From Thiomicrospira sp. XS5 (GTDB taxonomy: Bacteria > Pseudomonadota > Gammaproteobacteria > Thiomicrospirales > Thiomicrospiraceae), in the NCBI RefSeq assembly GCF_001507555.1, contig NZ_LQBO01000001.1, positions 310,001 through 374,000 of the forward strand: a stretch of 64,000 nt of DNA. The letters are read 5' to 3'. The notes beneath the pieces are model-generated. The model was not told the origin of the DNA, did no database searches, and worked only from the letters and a program-made list of their open reading frames with translations. Positions 8,747 through 18,533 of this stretch are shown in pieces. Numbering within the stretch: position 1 is the first letter of the stretch; each line of letters opens with the position of its first letter. Position numbers and translations under genes: made by a program.

Positions 8747-9099
8747 CCCGCCAATACAAAAAAATTGTTTAATTTTTAAAACCACAAAAACATCTTATAT
8801 TTCAGTTAAATAACGGCCTTCAAACAGCTTTTATCCACAGCCTTTCTCAACAACTTATCCACAGGGTGAGGGTATTTTTTAAAGTTATTCACAGGTATAA
8901 TCGCCGTTAGTTTTTTGGCCGCCGAATGGGCGCGCTTTTGCCGCCGGTTTCGGTAACGTCTCCAACCGGTCGGCCACACTTTCATGGGCGAACGTTTTTC
9001 CGAACGTTTCAAATGAATCAACCATAATAATGAATAAAATCCGTCCGAGGAAAGGCTCCCCTTTTTCCATTTTCCTCGGAACGGGGATGGGTACTCGTT
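8747..9099. other. probable chromosomal replication origin (oriC) region
   Basis: The 353-bp gap before dnaA starts with a very AT-rich stretch (8750-8815), a likely DNA-unwinding element. Three DnaA boxes in the same orientation follow: TTATCCACA at 8831-8839 and 8855-8863, and TTATTCACA at 8885-8893. Gene direction flips here, with rpmH-mnmE leftward and dnaA-dnaN-recF rightward, as at many gammaproteobacterial origins. The boxes could serve dnaA autoregulation as well. A GC-skew plot would settle whether this is the origin. The remaining 200 bp up to dnaA contain nothing I recognise. Confidence 0.75.
8831..8893 (+). promoter_or_regulatory. cluster of three DnaA boxes
   Basis: Two perfect TTATCCACA boxes (8831, 8855) and one TTATTCACA (8885) are spaced 24 and 30 bp start-to-start, all on the plus strand. 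Confidence 0.85.
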
Positions 9100-10506
9100 T
9101 TGACAACACCGCTTTGGCCGCAAGTCTTAAAACAACTGGAAGCTGTTCTGAACGAACAGCAGATGCAAACCTGGATCAGCCCGCTGGAAGCCATGGAAGA
9201 CGCTCGACGTATTCGTTTGATTGCGCCATCCGGCTTCATTCTGGATTGGGTGAACAAAAAACTTTTCGGTGACATCAAACAGGCCGTCGGCCTGGTCGCA
9301 CCGGTCAATCCGCCGGAAGTCACCTTGGAAGTTGGCGATTATGCCCTGGACAGTTTCGACGAACCCGAGGTGAGCTCGGTTCCGCAAGCCCTGCGTGAAA
9401 CACCGGAAGCCACACCGGATGTGGAACTGGAACCGGCCGCCCAAGCCAAAACCGCCCAAGGCGACAGCGGCACCAAAAAATCCATTAAGCACAACCTCAA
9501 CACCAATTTCACCTTCGACACTTTCGTGGAAGGTAAAGCCAACCAGCTGGCGGCGGCCGCCGCACGCCAAGTCGCCGACAACCCGGGCGGCAGCTACAAC
9601 CCATTTTTCATTTACGGCGGCGTTGGCCTGGGTAAAACTCACTTGATGCACGCCATCGGCAATGAATTGATTCGCCGCAACCCCGACTCTCGCGTGGTCT
9701 ACTTGCACTCCGAGCGCTTCGTGGCCGACATGGTGAATGCGCTGCGTCACAATAAAATCGACGAATTCAAACGCTTTTACCGTTCGCTCGACGCCCTGCT
9801 GATCGATGACATCCAGTTCTTCGCCAAAAAGGAACAGTCGCAGGAAGAGTTTTTCCATACTTTCAACACCCTATTGGAAGGCAATAAACAAGTCATCCTC
9901 ACCAGTGACCGTTTTCCAAAGGAAGTGGACGGCTTGGAAGACCGCTTAAAATCCCGCTTCGGCTGGGGCTTGACCATCGCCGTCGAACCCCCGGAATTCG
10001 AAATGCGGGTGGCCATTTTGATGAAAAAAGCCGGTGAATTCGGCTTCTTGCTGCCGGATGAAGTGGCCTTTTTCATCGCCAAGCGTTTGCGCGGCAACGT
10101 TCGTGATCTGGAAGGCGCCTTGAAACGGGTCGGCGCTTTTGCACAATTCACCCAGCAGATGGTCACCGTCGATTTGGCGAAAGAAGCCTTGAAAGACTTG
10201 TTAGCGCTGCAGCAAAAAATGATCACCCTGGAAAACATCCAGAAAACCGTGGCCGACTATTACAAAATCCGTGTGGCCGATTTATTATCGAAGCGCCGCA
10301 CCCGAAATATCGCCCGTCCGCGCCAGGTGGCGATGGCGATTTCCAAAGAGCTGACCAGCCACAGCCTGCCGGAAATCGGCGATGCGTTCGGTGGACGTGA
10401 TCACACCACCGTATTGCACGCGGTGCGGAAAATCAACGAGCTCAAAGAAACCGACCACCGCGTGGAAGAGGACTTCAACAGCCTGGTTCGGATTATTACG
10501 AACTAA
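9100..10506 (+). CDS. dnaA: chromosomal replication initiator protein DnaA
   Basis: DnaA is the AAA+ ATPase that opens oriC and loads the helicase. The 468 aa comprise an N-terminal DnaB-interacting domain (about 1-75, [28 protein letters not shown]), a variable linker (about 80-135), the AAA+ domain with Walker [10 protein letters not shown] at 173-181 and Walker B LLIDDIQF, and a C-terminal helix-turn-helix domain with [15 protein letters not shown] near residue 435. The start is TTG 9100: the ATG at 9087 is out of frame and no in-frame ATG fits the domain boundary. A rare start may help keep DnaA low. It leads the dnaA-dnaN-recF group. Confidence 0.97.
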   Translation: MTTPLWPQVLKQLEAVLNEQQMQTWISPLEAMEDARRIRLIAPSGFILDWVNKKLFGDIKQAVGLVAPVNPPEVTLEVGDYALDSFDEPEVSSVPQALRETPEATPDVELEPAAQAKTAQGDSGTKKSIKHNLNTNFTFDTFVEGKANQLAAAAARQVADNPGGSYNPFFIYGGVGLGKTHLMHAIGNELIRRNPDSRVVYLHSERFVADMVNALRHNKIDEFKRFYRSLDALLIDDIQFFAKKEQSQEEFFHTFNTLLEGNKQVILTSDRFPKEVDGLEDRLKSRFGWGLTIAVEPPEFEMRVAILMKKAGEFGFLLPDEVAFFIAKRLRGNVRDLEGALKRVGAFAQFTQQMVTVDLAKEALKDLLALQQKMITLENIQKTVADYYKIRVADLLSKRRTRNIARPRQVAMAISKELTSHSLPEIGDAFGGRDHTTVLHAVRKINELKETDHRVEEDFNSLVRIITN

Positions 10507-10589
10507 GGTCGCTCCAGCGCCGTCAAAACATTGGTAAAAATATTTAAAATTTTTCTTGGGTTTCTATACATAAATGTCGGAAATATTGG

Positions 10590-10595
10590 CATAAT
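10590..10595 (+). promoter_or_regulatory. possible extended -10 promoter element for dnaN
   Basis: TG-G-CATAAT (TG at 10587-10588) looks like an extended -10 element, about 40 bp before the dnaN start. No good -35 is present, so the assignment is tentative. Confidence 0.35.
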
Positions 10596-10634
10596 TAGAC
10601 CCAACGTCAAACTTCATATTGCAAAGGTATTGAG

Positions 10635-11741
10635 ATGAAAATCAGTCTTTCCCGCGAGAATCTTTTAAAAGTTCTTCAAACGGTCGGCGGCGTGGTCGAA
10701 AAACGTCAAACGATGCCGATTCTGGCTAACATCCTGTTTCAGGTGAACCAGAATACCTTGACCGTCACCGCGTCGGACCTGGAAATCGAAACCCGTGCCA
10801 CGACCGAATTGGAAAGCAGCGACGGTGATTTCAGCGTGACCTTGCCAGCGGTGAAACTCATCAGCATCGTCCGCTCACTACCGGACGGCCTGACCATCTT
10901 GCTGGACTTTGAAGAAATGCGCTGCCAGTTGTCGGCCGGTCGTTCCCGCTTCAAGCTCTCGACCTTACCGGCGGACGATTTCCCAACCATCGATTTGACG
11001 CAAACCGAATTGTCCTTCTCCATGGCGCAAAACCAATTGAAACAACTGATTCACAATACCGCTTTCGCCATGGCCAGCCAGGACGTCCGTTTTTACCTGA
11101 ACGGCATGTTGTTCGACATCAGCAACCAAACCCTGCGCGTCGTCGCCACCGACGGCCACCGCTTGTCGACCTGCTCCACCTTGTTGGAAACCGAAGGGCT
11201 GACCGCCACCCAAGCGATTTTACCCCGTAAAGGCGTGCTGGAATTGCAAAAACTGATTGGCGACGACGATAACCTGATTGCCTTCGCGCTGGCGAAAAAC
11301 TACCTGACGGTGCAATTCGAAGAAACCGTGTTCACTTGTAAACTGGTGGACGGTCGCTTCCCGGACTTCAAACGCGTCTTGCCGCAGCACAACGACCAAC
11401 TGGTGCAAACCGACCGCGAACTGTTGCGCAGCCTGTTACAACGTGCCGCCATCCTGTCGAACGACAAGTTCAAAGGCATCCGCCTGGCCTTGACGCAAAA
11501 CCTGTTGGCAGTACACGCGCAAAACTCCGATCAGGACGAATCCCACGAAGACATGGCGATTGACTATAACGGTACGGAAATGGAAATCGGCTTCAACGTC
11601 AACTATCTGTTGGACGTACTGAACTCCATGCACGAAGAAGCCGTCACCCTTTACATGAAAGACGCCAACAGCAGTTGCATGGTCGACACCCAAAACGAAA
11701 CCTGCCATTGCCAGCACGTCATCATGCCGATGCGTCTCTAG
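10635..11741 (+). CDS. dnaN: DNA polymerase III beta subunit (sliding clamp)
   Basis: DnaN is the ring-shaped processivity clamp of the replicative polymerase. The protein is 368 aa, the standard length, with three similar domains of about 120 aa. It starts MKISLSRENLLKVLQTVGGVVEKRQTMPILANIL and ends with the conserved HVIMPMRL tail. Other family matches are VRFYLNGMLF, VATDGHRLS near residue 175 and NVNYLLDVL near 320. The ATG at 10635 follows an AAAGG a few bases upstream. It sits in the conserved order dnaA-dnaN-recF with intergenic gaps of 128 and 83 bp. Confidence 0.97.
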   Translation: MKISLSRENLLKVLQTVGGVVEKRQTMPILANILFQVNQNTLTVTASDLEIETRATTELESSDGDFSVTLPAVKLISIVRSLPDGLTILLDFEEMRCQLSAGRSRFKLSTLPADDFPTIDLTQTELSFSMAQNQLKQLIHNTAFAMASQDVRFYLNGMLFDISNQTLRVVATDGHRLSTCSTLLETEGLTATQAILPRKGVLELQKLIGDDDNLIAFALAKNYLTVQFEETVFTCKLVDGRFPDFKRVLPQHNDQLVQTDRELLRSLLQRAAILSNDKFKGIRLALTQNLLAVHAQNSDQDESHEDMAIDYNGTEMEIGFNVNYLLDVLNSMHEEAVTLYMKDANSSCMVDTQNETCHCQHVIMPMRL

Positions 11742-11824
11742 TCTTCCAGCCGGCGTCGCCTCCCGGCGCCGGACAATCGCTCAGTCTTATCTTGTTCCAG
11801 CTCCCTTTTTCACGAGCGTGAGTC

Positions 11825-12919
11825 GTGTCGAAAATCCAGCAATTACAACTTCGTCATTTCCGCAATATCGACCAGGCTGGCCTGGCCTTCGGTGACGGTC
11901 TGAATGTGATTGTCGGTGACAACGCCGCCGGGAAAACCGCCTTGATCGAAGCCATCTGGGTGCTGGCCTCCGGGCGCTCTTTCCGCACCGCCAAACCGGA
12001 ACACCTTATCCAACGAGACCAAACGGAAACCGTGTTGTTTTGCGAAGTTTCCGACGGTGAGCGCGCCCATAAAATCGGCCTGTCGCGTGCCGCCGATAAA
12101 GTAACCCTGAAAGTCGACGGCGAGACCCTGCGCAACCAGGCGGAAATGGCCGCCAAACTGCCGGTGCAACTCCTCACCCCCGAAAGCCACCGTCTTTTGG
12201 AAGAAGGGCCGAAAGCCCGACGCCAATTCATGGACTGGGGCTGCTTTCACCATGACGCCGATTTCATCCACCTTTGGCGCACCTATCGCCGCGCCTTAAA
12301 ACAACGCAACCACGCCTTAAAACGGAAACTGCCGGCCAATCAGGCCCGTTTGTGGGACCAACAACTCATTGACACCGCCGAGCGAATCGACCGCATCCGC
12401 GCGGCCTACATCACTGATCTGACGCCTTATCTGGTGGAATTCTGCCAAGCGCTGATGCCGGAAATCAGCGCCCAGCCAGCCTGCCATTATCAACCCGGCT
12501 GGCCGAAAAGTGCCGATAGTTACGCCCAATTACTGGACGAACACTACCCGAAAGACGCCCTGCAGGGCCACACCCAATACGGCAGCCATCGCGCCGACAT
12601 CAAATTCCGCTTTGACGGCCAGGACGCCATGATGACCTTATCCCGCGGCCAACAAAAACTGTTTGTCTGCGCCCTGTTGTTGGCGCAAGCCAGCCTGTAC
12701 GAAAAGCACAGCGGCAAGCCGGTCATTATGCTCATCGACGACCTTCCGGCCGAGCTGGACGCCAAGCACCGTGAAACGCTGTTAAAGTTGCTGGACTTAC
12801 TGCACATCCAGCACATTCTCACCAGCACCGCCGACGACCTGATTCCCATCCTCAACCCGGAAACCGCCCGCCGCTGGCACATCGACAACGGCGGCATCAC
12901 CGCCGAAACCATGGCGTAA
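11825..12919 (+). CDS. recF: DNA replication and repair protein RecF
   Basis: RecF is an SMC-like ATPase that helps load RecA at gaps with RecO and RecR. The 364-aa protein starts at GTG 11825 (weak ribosome site). It has LQLRHFRNIDQAGLAF, Walker A VGDNAAGKTALIEAI at about 31-45, the ABC signature region TLSRGQQKLFVCALLLAQA near residue 270, and Walker B VIMLIDDLPAELD near 300. The length is normal. In many relatives gyrB follows directly; here gyrB is 19 kb away, with unrelated genes in between. Confidence 0.95.
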   Translation: MSKIQQLQLRHFRNIDQAGLAFGDGLNVIVGDNAAGKTALIEAIWVLASGRSFRTAKPEHLIQRDQTETVLFCEVSDGERAHKIGLSRAADKVTLKVDGETLRNQAEMAAKLPVQLLTPESHRLLEEGPKARRQFMDWGCFHHDADFIHLWRTYRRALKQRNHALKRKLPANQARLWDQQLIDTAERIDRIRAAYITDLTPYLVEFCQALMPEISAQPACHYQPGWPKSADSYAQLLDEHYPKDALQGHTQYGSHRADIKFRFDGQDAMMTLSRGQQKLFVCALLLAQASLYEKHSGKPVIMLIDDLPAELDAKHRETLLKLLDLLHIQHILTSTADDLIPILNPETARRWHIDNGGITAETMA

Positions 12920-12924
12920 ATTCA

Positions 12925-12934
12925 CCAGGCCTGG
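12925..12934. repeat. CCAGGCCTGG palindrome after recF
   Basis: A perfect copy of the iterated palindrome, 6 bases after the recF stop, followed by CGATTTT as at several other sites. It could add a short stem to the recF transcript end, but has no long T-run. Confidence 0.9.
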
Positions 12935-13069
12935 CGATTTTCATGCTTCAGAGTCCCGTCAGACATCCTTCGCCATAACACCTCAAAAAGCTTTAGAATA
13001 AAAAGCACTGTATAAATTTGCCTTGTCGGCATCACACTGAAAACACGCAAAAACACCGTGACGGATATT

Positions 13070-13744
13070 ATGGAAAAACTACTACTCGTTGAAGATGAAG
13101 CGCTGTTGGTCGACCGCCTCAAAACCAACCTGACCCAAGCCGGTTACATTGTGGACGCCGCATTGGACGGGGAGGAAGGGGCCTATCTGCTAGCGGAATA
13201 CGACTACGACCTCATCATTCTCGACCTGGGGCTGCCGAAAAAGTCGGGGCTGGCGATACTCGAAACCCTGCGCGACGCCCATAATCCGACACCGGTGCTG
13301 ATCCTGACCGCCCGCAATACCTGGCAAGAGCGCGTGGAAGGATTGAAAAAGGGCGCCGACGATTATCTCGGCAAGCCCTTCCATTTTGAAGAACTGCTGG
13401 CACGCATCGAAGTGCTGCTGAAGCGCCCGGCGCAAACACTCGACGACAAACTGACCGTCAACGGCTTCGAACTCGATCTGAACCGCCGCGAACTGAAAAC
13501 CGAGCACGGCACCTTCGCCCTGACCAAAACCGAGTTTGCCCTGTTGAAAACCTTTTTCAACCAACCTTACCGGGTGTTTTCCAAAGACCAGTTGATGCAA
13601 CGCCTCGGCGATCACAATCACGAACGCGAAAGCAATGTCATTGAAGTCTACATTCGCAAACTGCGCCAATACCTTGGTAAAGAAGCCATTGAGACCCTGC
13701 GCGGCCAAGGCTATCGTTTTGTCGGCCAAGGAGACGCGACATGA
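13070..13744 (+). CDS. OmpR/PhoP family response regulator
   Basis: This 224-aa two-domain response regulator has a receiver domain (about 1-115) with acidic residues E8-D9, the phospho-acceptor D52 in IILDLGLP, T80 and K102 (GKPF). A winged-helix DNA-binding domain follows (about 130-222) and ends ETLRGQGYRFV. It resembles the PhoP/QseB/PmrA group. I use ATG 13070; a GTG at 13058 would add four residues. The stop overlaps the kinase start by ATGA, so the two are translationally coupled. The likely target is the adjacent RND efflux operon, or an envelope or metal stress regulon; this is inference from position only. Confidence 0.88.
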   Translation: MEKLLLVEDEALLVDRLKTNLTQAGYIVDAALDGEEGAYLLAEYDYDLIILDLGLPKKSGLAILETLRDAHNPTPVLILTARNTWQERVEGLKKGADDYLGKPFHFEELLARIEVLLKRPAQTLDDKLTVNGFELDLNRRELKTEHGTFALTKTEFALLKTFFNQPYRVFSKDQLMQRLGDHNHERESNVIEVYIRKLRQYLGKEAIETLRGQGYRFVGQGDAT

Positions 13745-15060
13745 AATCCATCGAAAAACAACTCAACCTGTCGCTGGCCGTCAGCATCCTGCTGATTTTC
13801 CTGATTTTCTGGTGGCTGTCGGTGTTCACCATTCACCACTTGACCGAAGATTACATCCTGACGCGCCTGGAGCACGACACTTTATCGATTGAGAAACACC
13901 TCAACCGCAGCGGTCAAGGCAATCAAATGCTGGCCGTCGATTACGACGCCATCAACCCGATTTACGCACAACCCGACTCCGGGCACTACTTCGTCATCCA
14001 AATCGGCGACCATTTGCTGAAATCGCTCTCTTTGGCCGATTACCCGCTGTACCTCAAGCAAAGCTCTTACACCATCAGCCATTACGAAACCAAGGGACCC
14101 GCGGAAAACACGATTTTAGTCCGGCGTTTCATCGGCGACTACCAAGGTCAACCGATGATCCTGTACGTCGCCGAAGACCACAGTCCCATTCAGCGCACCT
14201 TAAAAGTCTTCGATATAATGGTCGGCCTGTTTGCTTTGATTACGCTCGCCTTACTGTATTTAAGTCAACGGCATTTGCTGCGCAAAGGCTTCAAACGCCT
14301 GGAGCCGATTCAGGTAGCTCTTGCCAATCTGCAAAAAGGTAAAGCGACACAATTGGACCCGGCCGATTACCCATCGGAAGTCAGCGAACTGATCAACAGC
14401 CTCAATCAGGCCATTCTCAGCGCCAGCACCCAATTGCAGAAATCGCGACAGTCCAATGCCAATCTGGCGCATAGCCTGAAAACGCCGCTGAACCTCATTT
14501 ACCAATTGCTGGAAGACCCGGCGCTGGCAGAACACACCGAGCTGAAAGCCACCTTAAAAGATCAGGCACAGAAGATTCACGCTCGAATCGAGAGCGAACT
14601 GCAAAAAGCCCGTCTTGCCTCGGACACCCTTTCGGTTCAACCCTTTTCCCTGTCCGAGCATCTACCGGATTTGATGGACTCCTTACAGCAGTTGTACCCG
14701 CAAACCCACTTCCAGCTCAAAGGCGCGGACGCACCCGACGCACATTTACCGATGGAAAAGGAAGACGGCTTCGAATTGCTGGGCAATTTGCTCGATAACG
14801 CCGCCAAGTTCGGTCACGGCGAAGTCTTTATCGACATTCAAACCCACACGCAACCGACCGTCATTATCGAAGACAATGGCGACGGCGTGCCCACCGAACA
14901 ACTCGACGCCATCCAAACCCGCGGTCACCGCTTGGACGAATCGGTGGACGGCCACGGCATTGGGCTGTCCATCGTCAAACAGATTGCCGAGGCTTATAAC
15001 ATTACGACACAGTTTGATACGTCCAAGCACGGCGGCTTGAAAGTCACCTTAACCTTTTAA
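13741..15060 (+). CDS. PhoQ-like sensor histidine kinase
   Basis: This 439-aa inner-membrane sensor kinase pairs with the upstream regulator (4-base ATGA overlap). It has a first membrane helix (about 12-32), a periplasmic sensor region of about 125 aa and a second helix (about 157-176). The dimerisation/phosphotransfer domain has H244 in NLAHSLKTPLNLIYQLL, a spelling typical of PhoQ-type kinases. The ATPase domain has N-box LLGNLLDNAAKFG, DNGDGVP, and GHGIGLSIVKQIAEAY. The periplasmic domain gives no clear ligand motif. Mg2+, cationic peptides or metals are possible by analogy. Confidence 0.88.
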   Translation: MKSIEKQLNLSLAVSILLIFLIFWWLSVFTIHHLTEDYILTRLEHDTLSIEKHLNRSGQGNQMLAVDYDAINPIYAQPDSGHYFVIQIGDHLLKSLSLADYPLYLKQSSYTISHYETKGPAENTILVRRFIGDYQGQPMILYVAEDHSPIQRTLKVFDIMVGLFALITLALLYLSQRHLLRKGFKRLEPIQVALANLQKGKATQLDPADYPSEVSELINSLNQAILSASTQLQKSRQSNANLAHSLKTPLNLIYQLLEDPALAEHTELKATLKDQAQKIHARIESELQKARLASDTLSVQPFSLSEHLPDLMDSLQQLYPQTHFQLKGADAPDAHLPMEKEDGFELLGNLLDNAAKFGHGEVFIDIQTHTQPTVIIEDNGDGVPTEQLDAIQTRGHRLDESVDGHGIGLSIVKQIAEAYNITTQFDTSKHGGLKVTLTF

Positions 15061-15147
15061 AGCCGCTTCCGGACGGCGGTTGGCAATTTTGCTTTGACAG
15101 ACCACCGGCTTCGGCTATGATGATGCCAGGCGTTGAGGAGAAGCGAC

Positions 15148-16026
15148 ATGAAAATCGAAATGAAGCTCGGGATGGATCAGGCCACCCAACTCATCCAGCA
15201 AATCAAAGTGGAAACGGTGCCGCCGGAAATCTACCAGCTCGAAGAACTCATGGGCGCCGAGCAACCCAATGCCAGCGACATCGCCCATTTGATTTCCAAA
15301 CACCCGGAACTGCTCGGCGATTTCCTCAGCCTGACCAACAAGGTGCTGAACCGGCCGCAGGACGATCTTATTCTCGAACCTCTGGCGGCGGTCAACCTGC
15401 TGGGCTTGCAGGAAATCCAACATCTGTTTCTCAGCACCTACCTCAAAAAGCAGCTGCCCACCAGCGACCAAGACCGCAAAATCATTCTCCACAGCATGCG
15501 CTCCGGCCTGGCCGCGGCGGAACTGTCGTATTGGGTGAATGAAATCGACCGCACCGAAGCCTATTTGATTGCCTTTATGCAGGACATCGGCGCCATCTTC
15601 ATCATGCGTCATGACTTCGACCATTATGCCGAAACCTACCTGAACGCCCAGCTCAACGAACCTTTCAGCGGCTACCAGGCCGAATTCGAACATTATCAAA
15701 CGGCGCATACCTTTGTCGGCAGCGTCATTGCCCGGCGCTGGCATCTCAGCGATTTGCTGAGCAAATCCTTGCTGCTGCACCACCAGAACGAACTGGAAAG
15801 CGTGCAGGCCTATGCGCCGAACGTCGCCAAAATGGTCGCCCTCATTCAGGTCGCCAACTACCTGGTGTTCAAAACCTTTTCCGACCATTACATGACCGAA
15901 GAACTACAACAGAGTTTCGAACACGCTCGCACCTTTCTGGCGCTACCGGACAACGCCATTGACGCCGCCGAAGCCGCTTTGAAAAAATGGGGCAACGACG
16001 ACCACATGCATTTCTCCAGTCATTAA
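15148..16026 (+). CDS. HDOD domain protein
   Basis: HDOD proteins are HD-fold relatives without the full catalytic site, usually signalling adaptors. The 292-aa protein starts at ATG 15148 behind AGGAG; an upstream in-frame TTG overlaps that ribosome site and was not used. The HDOD core spans about residues 15-210, with VPPEIYQLEELM, ASDIAHLISKHPELLGDFLSLTNKVLN and AFMQDIGAIFI. There is no attached GGDEF, EAL or receiver domain. It stands alone between the two-component system and the efflux operon and may respond to either. Confidence 0.82.
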   Translation: MKIEMKLGMDQATQLIQQIKVETVPPEIYQLEELMGAEQPNASDIAHLISKHPELLGDFLSLTNKVLNRPQDDLILEPLAAVNLLGLQEIQHLFLSTYLKKQLPTSDQDRKIILHSMRSGLAAAELSYWVNEIDRTEAYLIAFMQDIGAIFIMRHDFDHYAETYLNAQLNEPFSGYQAEFEHYQTAHTFVGSVIARRWHLSDLLSKSLLLHHQNELESVQAYAPNVAKMVALIQVANYLVFKTFSDHYMTEELQQSFEHARTFLALPDNAIDAAEAALKKWGNDDHMHFSSH

Positions 16027-16066
16027 GTAACCCCTTAAGTAACCCCTGATTGAATCGACAAAATCA

Positions 16067-16076
16067 CCAGGCCTGG
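16067..16076. repeat. CCAGGCCTGG palindrome, intergenic
   Basis: A perfect copy in the gap between the HDOD and TolC-like genes, followed by CGATTG. Just before it (16025-16047) the short tandem AAGTAACCCC(T) occurs twice. This is the last copy before a 14-kb stretch with none. Confidence 0.9.
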
Positions 16077-16200
16077 CGATTGTCGTGATTGAGCCCTTCT
16101 TAACCGGGCCGTTGGCTTTTTTGAACTTTTTTCGTTTTTTCAGCTTCAATTCAGTTTCCTTTTCTAAGATAGCGTCATTCAATCAACCATAGGGTGAACT

Positions 16201-17394
16201 ATGAAAGCGTTTTGGTTACTGGTGGGGCTGAGTGCCTACTCCTCTTTCGGCTGGGCGGTGACGTACGGTGAACTGCTGCCCAACGTCATGGCCAAATTGC
16301 CGGAAACACAACAACTGAGCGACTATCAAGCCTTGTCGAACGCCAATCGTCAGGCCGCGGACAGTTGGATTCCCGGAGAAGTCGAGCTGAATTTGAAACA
16401 CGAAAACGACGGCTTGACCGGCGACCAGGGCTTCCGTTCCTGGGAGGGCGGTGCCACCTTCCCGATTTGGTGGCCCGGTCAGTCCGGTCATCAGTCGGCC
16501 ATCGGCGACGGCTACCAACAGCAAACCCAAGCCGGGCAGGCGCAATTGGCGTTGATGGCTTCCAAGCAACTCCGTCAAGTGGTGTGGCAAACCAAAAAAG
16601 CCGCCATGCGCCTCAAGTTCGGTCGTAAAAACCTGCAACAAACCCAGGCCCTGGTGGATTTGGTGCAACAAAAAGTCGACGCCGGCGAAAGCCCGAAATT
16701 CGATTTGCTGCTGGCGCAGAAATCCCTCTATGACGCGGAAAAACGCCTGACGCAATTGCAGGCCGATTATGACGTCGCGCTGCAGCATTACCAATTCTGG
16801 ACACAACAGACCGAGTTGCCCTCGCCTTTGGCGGAAACATTAATCGCGTCTGCGCCAGAGCTCGACAGCCACCCGGAGGTGCAATCCCTGGCCGCTCGTC
16901 AGAAAACCGAACAAGCGCGCTTGGATTTGGTTGAAGCCAGTCGCCACAGCAATCCGAATTTGTATTTGGCGGCGAAAAACGAACGCGACGACCAAACCGC
17001 CGACAACAATATTCTGATCGCCGAGATTCGCATTCCCATCGGCAGTAATCCAATGGCCCCGACGCGCATCGCCGAACAACGCCAGCAGCTTTCACAAAGC
17101 CAAATGGCGCTGGCCCGCGTGAAGCAGCAGCTGGAAATAGATCAATTCCAGGCACGCCAAAGCCTGCAAGCCGCACAAAAAAACGAAACACTGGCCGCCG
17201 AGCAAAATGCCTTGGCGGAAGAAGCCATGCGCTTGGCGCAAACGGCCTATCAAGAAGGGGAAACCTCCATCCAGAACCTCTTGCAGATGAAGCAACAGTA
17301 TTTTGAAGACAAATTAAATTTTAAACTGGCCCGGCTGAACCGCCTGGAAGCCATCGCCAACCTGAATCAAGCCTTGGGAGTTCGCCTGAAATGA
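16201..17394 (+). CDS. TolC family outer-membrane efflux protein
   Basis: This is the outer-membrane channel of a tripartite efflux system. The 397-aa product has a signal peptide (about 1-19, ending SSFGWA) and two OEP repeats. Long alpha-helical segments are rich in Q, A and L, for example ALARVKQQLEIDQFQARQSLQAAQKNE near residue 310. The length is slightly short for the family, as in CzcC-like proteins. It is the first gene of a three-gene operon; its stop overlaps the adaptor start by 4 bases (ATGA). Confidence 0.87.
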   Translation: MKAFWLLVGLSAYSSFGWAVTYGELLPNVMAKLPETQQLSDYQALSNANRQAADSWIPGEVELNLKHENDGLTGDQGFRSWEGGATFPIWWPGQSGHQSAIGDGYQQQTQAGQAQLALMASKQLRQVVWQTKKAAMRLKFGRKNLQQTQALVDLVQQKVDAGESPKFDLLLAQKSLYDAEKRLTQLQADYDVALQHYQFWTQQTELPSPLAETLIASAPELDSHPEVQSLAARQKTEQARLDLVEASRHSNPNLYLAAKNERDDQTADNNILIAEIRIPIGSNPMAPTRIAEQRQQLSQSQMALARVKQQLEIDQFQARQSLQAAQKNETLAAEQNALAEEAMRLAQTAYQEGETSIQNLLQMKQQYFEDKLNFKLARLNRLEAIANLNQALGVRLK

Positions 17395-18533
17395 AGCCAT
17401 CCATCCTATCCCTGACATCCGCTTTTCGTACCTTGAGCCTCGGAACCGTTTCACTCAGCGCCGTGCTGTTCTGGCAAACCGCTTCGGCCACGTCCATTGA
17501 GGTCAGTACTGAGAAACAAGCCTCGCTGGGCTTTCAGTCCGCCGTGGTCGAACAGGTCAGTGCCTATCCCGGCGTGACTTACCCGGGTGAAGCCATCATT
17601 CCGCCCAATCAGACGTTTTTGGTGACCGCTCCTTTGTCCGGCCTGGTGACCAAAATCATTCACATTCACGGCCCGATTCAGACCGGAGAGGTCATTGCCG
17701 AATTGCAAAGCCCGGAGTTGTTGAACGCCCAGAAAAACTACCTCAACACCCTGTCGGACCTGCAAGCGGCGCAGTCGGAACTGAACCGAGCCGCCAAGCT
17801 GATGAAGACCGGCGTGGTCTCCGCCAAGAAATACCAATTAGCGGAAGCGAACCTGAAAAAAATCCGGCAGATTCAACGCCAGCAACGTCAAGATTTGGCT
17901 TTACTTGGCATGGCGCCAAACGCCATCGACGCCTTGGAAAAAAGCCATAAATTGCAGCCCGCCATGGTGCAAATCACCGCGCCGGTGGACGGCGAACTGT
18001 TCGATTTGCAAATCCGGGTGGGGCAACGTCTGACCACCAATCAAGCGATTATCTCCATCGGCCAAATCGAACCGATCGTGGTGGAGTCACGCGTGCCGCT
18101 TCAAGCCGCCAATCAGCTCTCGCTTAAGCAGAAAGCGCAATTGGTCTCTTTGGATTTGATGGGTGAAATCGAATACATCCCCAATTTCAGTGATCCGATG
18201 ACGCAAACCATGAACGTCCACATCGAGTTCACGAATGAAAACCATCAATTGCGTCCCGGCCAGTTGGTGACCTTAAGCTTCCTGTTTGAAGCCGAACCGA
18301 ATACGCCGCTGTACGTTATCCCGCGCGGTGCCATCAGCCGTTACGACGGCCAGGACGTGGTTTACCTGCGCCAAAGCACCCGCATTCAAGTGCTGCCGAT
18401 TGAGGTGAAAAACATCACCGGCGACCGGTTGTATTTCACCACCGCCGCACCTTTGCCGGCCAAGGCCGAACTCTTGATTGAAAGCACCACGGCCATCAAA
18501 GGGCTTCTGGAAACGGCCGAAGGAGGCGAATAA
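17391..18533 (+). CDS. RND efflux periplasmic adaptor (membrane fusion protein)
   Basis: This periplasmic adaptor joins the RND pump to the TolC-like channel. It has 380 aa, with an N-terminal membrane or signal segment (about 14-34), a split biotinyl-lipoyl domain (LVTKIIHIHGPIQTGEVIAELQSPELLNAQ at about 86-115 and TAPVDGELFDLQIRVGQRL near 200), a coiled-coil hairpin between these halves (about 110-185), and a beta-barrel domain (about 220-300). No Met-rich or His-rich metal-binding extension, as found in CusB or some CzcB proteins, is seen. The stop is directly followed by the pump gene. Confidence 0.88.
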   Translation: MKPSILSLTSAFRTLSLGTVSLSAVLFWQTASATSIEVSTEKQASLGFQSAVVEQVSAYPGVTYPGEAIIPPNQTFLVTAPLSGLVTKIIHIHGPIQTGEVIAELQSPELLNAQKNYLNTLSDLQAAQSELNRAAKLMKTGVVSAKKYQLAEANLKKIRQIQRQQRQDLALLGMAPNAIDALEKSHKLQPAMVQITAPVDGELFDLQIRVGQRLTTNQAIISIGQIEPIVVESRVPLQAANQLSLKQKAQLVSLDLMGEIEYIPNFSDPMTQTMNVHIEFTNENHQLRPGQLVTLSFLFEAEPNTPLYVIPRGAISRYDGQDVVYLRQSTRIQVLPIEVKNITGDRLYFTTAAPLPAKAELLIESTTAIKGLLETAEGGE

